Positions 5,516 through 7,622 of a stretch of 7,622 nt of DNA are shown here, piece after piece. Within the stretch, counting starts at the first letter, position 1. The number at the start of each line of letters is the position of its first letter. The translations under genes and the position numbers were made by a program. Below the pieces are notes generated by a model. It searched no databases. It saw only the letters and a list, made by a program, of their open reading frames with translations, and was not told the DNA's origin. This stretch comes from an uncultured Cloacibacillus sp. (GTDB taxonomy: Bacteria; Synergistota; Synergistia; Synergistales; Synergistaceae): assembly GCA_934511335.1 (NCBI GenBank), contig CAKSWL010000090.1, positions 1 to 7,622 on the forward strand, read 5' to 3'.

Positions 5516-5557
5516 AAGACAAAGAGAGGCGGCCTTTCGACCGCCTCTTTTTGTCTT
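5516..5557. terminator. Bidirectional terminator between the 5219 gene and ilvA
   Basis: Arms 5516-5532 and 5541-5557 pair over 17 positions with one mismatch: AAGACAAAGAGAGGCGG faces CCGCCTCTTTTTGTCTT, with an 8-base loop. The right arm includes TTTTT on the + strand; the - strand tail is less T-rich. Its place between convergent stop codons (5494 and 5581) fits termination of both units. Confidence 0.8.
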
Positions 5558-5580
5558 GGCATCTTTATTATTTCGCCGCC

Positions 5581-6834
5581 CTAAATCAGGAACTGGAAGA
5601 GGTCCGGCTTATCGTTAAGATATTCGTAGACGATATTATGCTGCTTCATACGCTCGACAAGCGGCGCGAAGTCCTCCGCGCGACGCAGTTCGATGCCGAC
5701 CACCGCGGGACCGCGCTCGCGCGAATTCTTCTTGGAATACTGGAAATGCGTGATGTCGTCGTCGGGGCCGAGCACGCGCTCGAGAAATTCCCGCAGCGCC
5801 CCCGCCCTCTGCGGGAAACGCAGGATAAAATAATGTTTCAGCCCCTGATGGAGCTGCGAGCGTTCTTTAATCTCCTCCATGCGGGTAATGTCGTTGTTGC
5901 TGCCGCTGATGACACAGACGACGTTCTTGCCGCGTATCTCGTCCTTGATATATTCGAGCGCGGAGACGGAGACGGCGCCCGCCGGCTCGACGACGATGGC
6001 GCTCTCGTTGTAAAGGGAGAGTATCGTCGTACAAATCTGCCCCTCCGGCACCTGGACCAGCCGGTCTACCACTTCACGGCAGATGTCGAAGGTGATGTCG
6101 CCCGCCTTGCGCACCGCGATGCCGTCCGCAAAGGCGTCGATTTCGGAAAGCTCGACCGGCTTGCCCGCGTCAAAGGCGGCCTTCATCGAGGCCGTTCCCG
6201 TAGATTCCACTCCCACGACGCAGGTGTCGGGGCTGAGGCTTTTAAAGACGCTGCCGACGCCGGACATCAGCCCGCCGCCGCCGATCGGCAGCAGGATGTA
6301 GTGAAAATCGCCGAAGGCCTCGTTGAGAATATCCAGGGCCAGCGTCGCCTGCCCCTCGATGATCTGCTGGTCGTTGAAGGGATGGATAAAGGTGCCGTTC
6401 CGGGACTCGCACCAGGCGACCGCCTCGTTGCAGGAGTCGTCGTAGGTATCGCCCGTAAGCACGATGTCGATGTTGTCCCTGCCAAACATCTTCACCTGGG
6501 TGATCTTCTGTTTCGGCGTCGGCTTAGGCATAAAAATGGTGCCCTTGATGCCGAGCTTGTTGCAGGCCAGGGCTACGCCCTGGGCGTGGTTGCCCGCCGA
6601 GGCGCAGACGACGCCGCGCGCGAGCTCCTCCGGCGACAGTCCGGAGATCTTGTTATAGGCGCCGCGTATCTTATAAGAGCGGACGATCTGCATATCCTCG
6701 CGCTTGAGCCAGACATTGGCCCCGTAACGCTCGGAGAGCTGGATATTCAGCATCAGCGGCGTGTTTACCACAACGCTGCTGATGCGCTGTTTTGCCTTCT
6801 GGACGTCGTGAAGCTGAGGCCGGTAGTCTGACAT
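5581..6834 (-). CDS. ilvA: Threonine ammonia-lyase (threonine dehydratase)
   Basis: PLP enzyme that converts L-threonine to 2-oxobutanoate and ammonia. It has 417 residues, matching the short IlvA type with one regulatory domain. The PLP lysine is K55 in SYKIRGAYN. SAGNHAQGVA (79-88) is the substrate and asparagine loop, GGGGLMSG (185-192) binds the phosphate, and SGSNND (310-315) completes the fold-type II site. From about 331 to 417 an ACT-like C-terminal domain (HYFILRFPQRAGALREFLERVLG) should bind isoleucine or valine, so the enzyme is probably feedback-regulated. Purely catabolic TdcB-type enzymes lack this domain. The ribosome binding site is poor, and the upstream stop codon is only 9 bases away, which suggests translational coupling. 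In this operon it may feed isoleucine synthesis, threonine fermentation or both. Confidence 0.93.
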   Translation of the reverse strand: MSDYRPQLHDVQKAKQRISSVVVNTPLMLNIQLSERYGANVWLKREDMQIVRSYKIRGAYNKISGLSPEELARGVVCASAGNHAQGVALACNKLGIKGTIFMPKPTPKQKITQVKMFGRDNIDIVLTGDTYDDSCNEAVAWCESRNGTFIHPFNDQQIIEGQATLALDILNEAFGDFHYILLPIGGGGLMSGVGSVFKSLSPDTCVVGVESTGTASMKAAFDAGKPVELSEIDAFADGIAVRKAGDITFDICREVVDRLVQVPEGQICTTILSLYNESAIVVEPAGAVSVSALEYIKDEIRGKNVVCVISGSNNDITRMEEIKERSQLHQGLKHYFILRFPQRAGALREFLERVLGPDDDITHFQYSKKNSRERGPAVVGIELRRAEDFAPLVERMKQHNIVYEYLNDKPDLFQFLI

Positions 6835-6843
6835 CTTATGCGC

Positions 6844-7293
6844 CTATAGTCTCACATTGATGATCGCCGTAACGCCGACGCCCTTGACGCGGCGAAAACG
6901 CTGGATCGGATTGAGCGAGTCTATCGGGATCAGCGCCGTCGCGCGGACGCTGCTGAACTCGCCCTCAAGCTGCGCTACCGCCTTCGTACGGTCGATGGCG
7001 TCCTTAGTCGTCGCACCGACCTGGGCCGCCCCGATACGCGTGCCGTCGCCGATCGAAACGATCGGCACCACCTTCGTGTAGCCCTCGTACTTGACGCCCT
7101 TGTTAAAGGTGATCGTGTTGATGAAATCATTCATCTGCGGCGAGATGGCCGTCACCAGCCACCCCCCCGCTACGCCGATGGCGCCCTTCTTGAGGATGTC
7201 GCCAAGGTCCAGCGCCCTTGCCGCGGGCACGGAGAATGCCATTACCGCACAGATAAGCGCCGCCGCCACGGCGTTGTTGATCTTTTTTTTCAT
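6844..7293 (-). CDS. Exported protein of unknown function
   Basis: 149 residues from the ATG at 7293. The N-terminus is a clear Sec signal peptide: MKKK, a hydrophobic core (about 8-22), and an A-x-A site (A25-R-A27) before L28. The mature part (about 122 residues) begins LDLGDILKKG. It has a glycine-rich hydrophobic stretch (GAIGVAGGWLVTAI, 37-50), then strand-rich sequence with GDGTRIGAAQVGA (82-94) and a C-terminal VTAIINVRL. It has no cysteine after the signal peptide and no known motif that I can name. The reading frame stays open upstream to 7488, but that extension overlaps the preceding gene and lacks any family character. An AAAGGA about 14 bases before the ATG is a rather distant ribosome binding site. 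It sits between two amino-acid deaminase genes, 23 bases after one and 9 before the other, so it is co-transcribed. Its job there is unknown. Confidence 0.75.
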   Translation of the reverse strand: MKKKINNAVAAALICAVMAFSVPAARALDLGDILKKGAIGVAGGWLVTAISPQMNDFINTITFNKGVKYEGYTKVVPIVSIGDGTRIGAAQVGATTKDAIDRTKAVAQLEGEFSSVRATALIPIDSLNPIQRFRRVKGVGVTAIINVRL

Positions 7294-7316
7294 CGTTTCT
7301 GTTTCAGTCCTTTCTC

Positions 7317-7622
7317 TTAAAATGCTACCGAACTCGGCCGGTGTCTCTTGTCGAGGATCTCGATCATGACACGGTCGACCGTTCTCATTCCTTCGCGCGA
7401 AACGCGCCCTACATTTTCCACCGTCTCTTCGATAGTTTCGCCGAAGACTCCCTGGGGGACGGCCAGCTTCTGTCCCTTGAGCGCCCACTCCGCCGCGTAA
7501 TAGGCCTCGGCGGCCGCAGCGCCGACCTTCAGAGCGCAGCTCTCTTTCGCCCCGTCGCAGAGCATCCCCGCGATATTCGCGAGCAGCAGGCTCATCGCGG
7601 TGCAGATCTGCTCGTAGCTGCC
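7317..7622 (-). CDS. UPF0597/CyuA-type L-cysteine desulfidase or L-serine dehydratase alpha chain, C-terminal part
   Basis: Only the last 101 residues are in the window; the start lies beyond 7622. IAGMLCDGAKESCALK (visible residues 17-32) is the signature of the family that includes E. coli CyuA (YhaM) and archaeal L-cysteine desulfidase. Its two cysteines, seven positions apart, are expected to help hold a [4Fe-4S] cluster. The end GVFGETIEETVENVGRVSREGMRTVDRVMIEIL also fits the family's C-terminus. Relatives release sulfide, ammonia and pyruvate from cysteine; some are annotated as serine dehydratase alpha subunits, and the substrate cannot be settled from this fragment. It is the first visible gene of an operon with the exported protein and ilvA, which suits amino-acid fermentation. 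Confidence 0.82.
   Translation of the reverse strand, partial: GSYEQICTAMSLLLANIAGMLCDGAKESCALKVGAAAAEAYYAAEWALKGQKLAVPQGVFGETIEETVENVGRVSREGMRTVDRVMIEILDKRHRPSSVAF

Noticed and set aside
5551..6831. 426-residue open frame on the + strand opposite ilvA
   Set aside because: It mirrors ilvA almost exactly, has no ribosome binding site and no recognisable motif; it is an artefact of codon bias in ilvA.
7294..7488. N-terminal extension of the exported protein
   Set aside because: It overlaps the upstream deaminase gene and would bury the signal peptide; the ATG at 7293 gives a normal signal sequence.
1..7622. CRISPR arrays, insertion sequences, rRNA or tRNA genes
   Set aside because: No regularly spaced repeats, transposase frames, terminal repeats or RNA-gene hallmarks were found.

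Overview
The window looks like chromosomal DNA from an anaerobic, amino-acid-fermenting bacterium. Most genes are GC-rich. The mix of a selenium-type YedE/YedF pair, XdhC, a MoeA-like protein and amino-acid deaminases would suit the Synergistota (Cloacibacillus-like). That is a guess from gene content and style, not from any marker gene; no rRNA, tRNA or mobile element is visible.

Layout, left to right. (1) 1-808, + strand: an AT-rich IclR-type regulator with its own promoter. (2) 822-2363, + strand: a two-gene operon with a textbook promoter covered by a near-perfect 27-bp palindrome. It encodes a Fur-superfamily regulator with Zur-like metal ligands, and a MoeA-like molybdopterin-binding protein that starts at the base after the regulator's stop codon. 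(3) 2371-2490: a 120-bp near-palindrome in the gap before xdhC. (4) 2543-3331, + strand: xdhC, a molybdenum-hydroxylase maturation factor. It ends at a strong hairpin shared with the convergent operon. (5) 4976-3400, - strand: a promoter with a dyad over its -10 box, a roughly 230-nt structured leader, then yedE (membrane transporter of the selenium-metabolism type) and yedF (small TusA/SirA-type carrier). (6) 4963-5218: non-coding, with a hairpin that has two alternative folds. (7) 5219-5494, + strand: a small charged protein of unknown function, ending at a bidirectional terminator. (8) 7622-5581, - strand: an amino-acid catabolism operon made of the C-terminal part of a UPF0597/CyuA-type cysteine or serine dehydratase, a small exported protein of unknown function, and threonine ammonia-lyase ilvA.

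How they may work together: XdhC, the MoeA-like protein and YedE/YedF are all of types known from maturation of molybdenum hydroxylases that carry a labile sulfur or selenium ligand. Selenium or sulfur would enter through YedE, be carried by YedF, and be used with XdhC-bound cofactor. The hydroxylase itself and selD are not in the window.

The most interesting signal is the yedE leader. Four segments can form a chain of mutually exclusive stems (A:B, B:C, C:D), with the last one just upstream of the ribosome binding site. It looks like an attenuator or riboswitch of a class I do not recognise.
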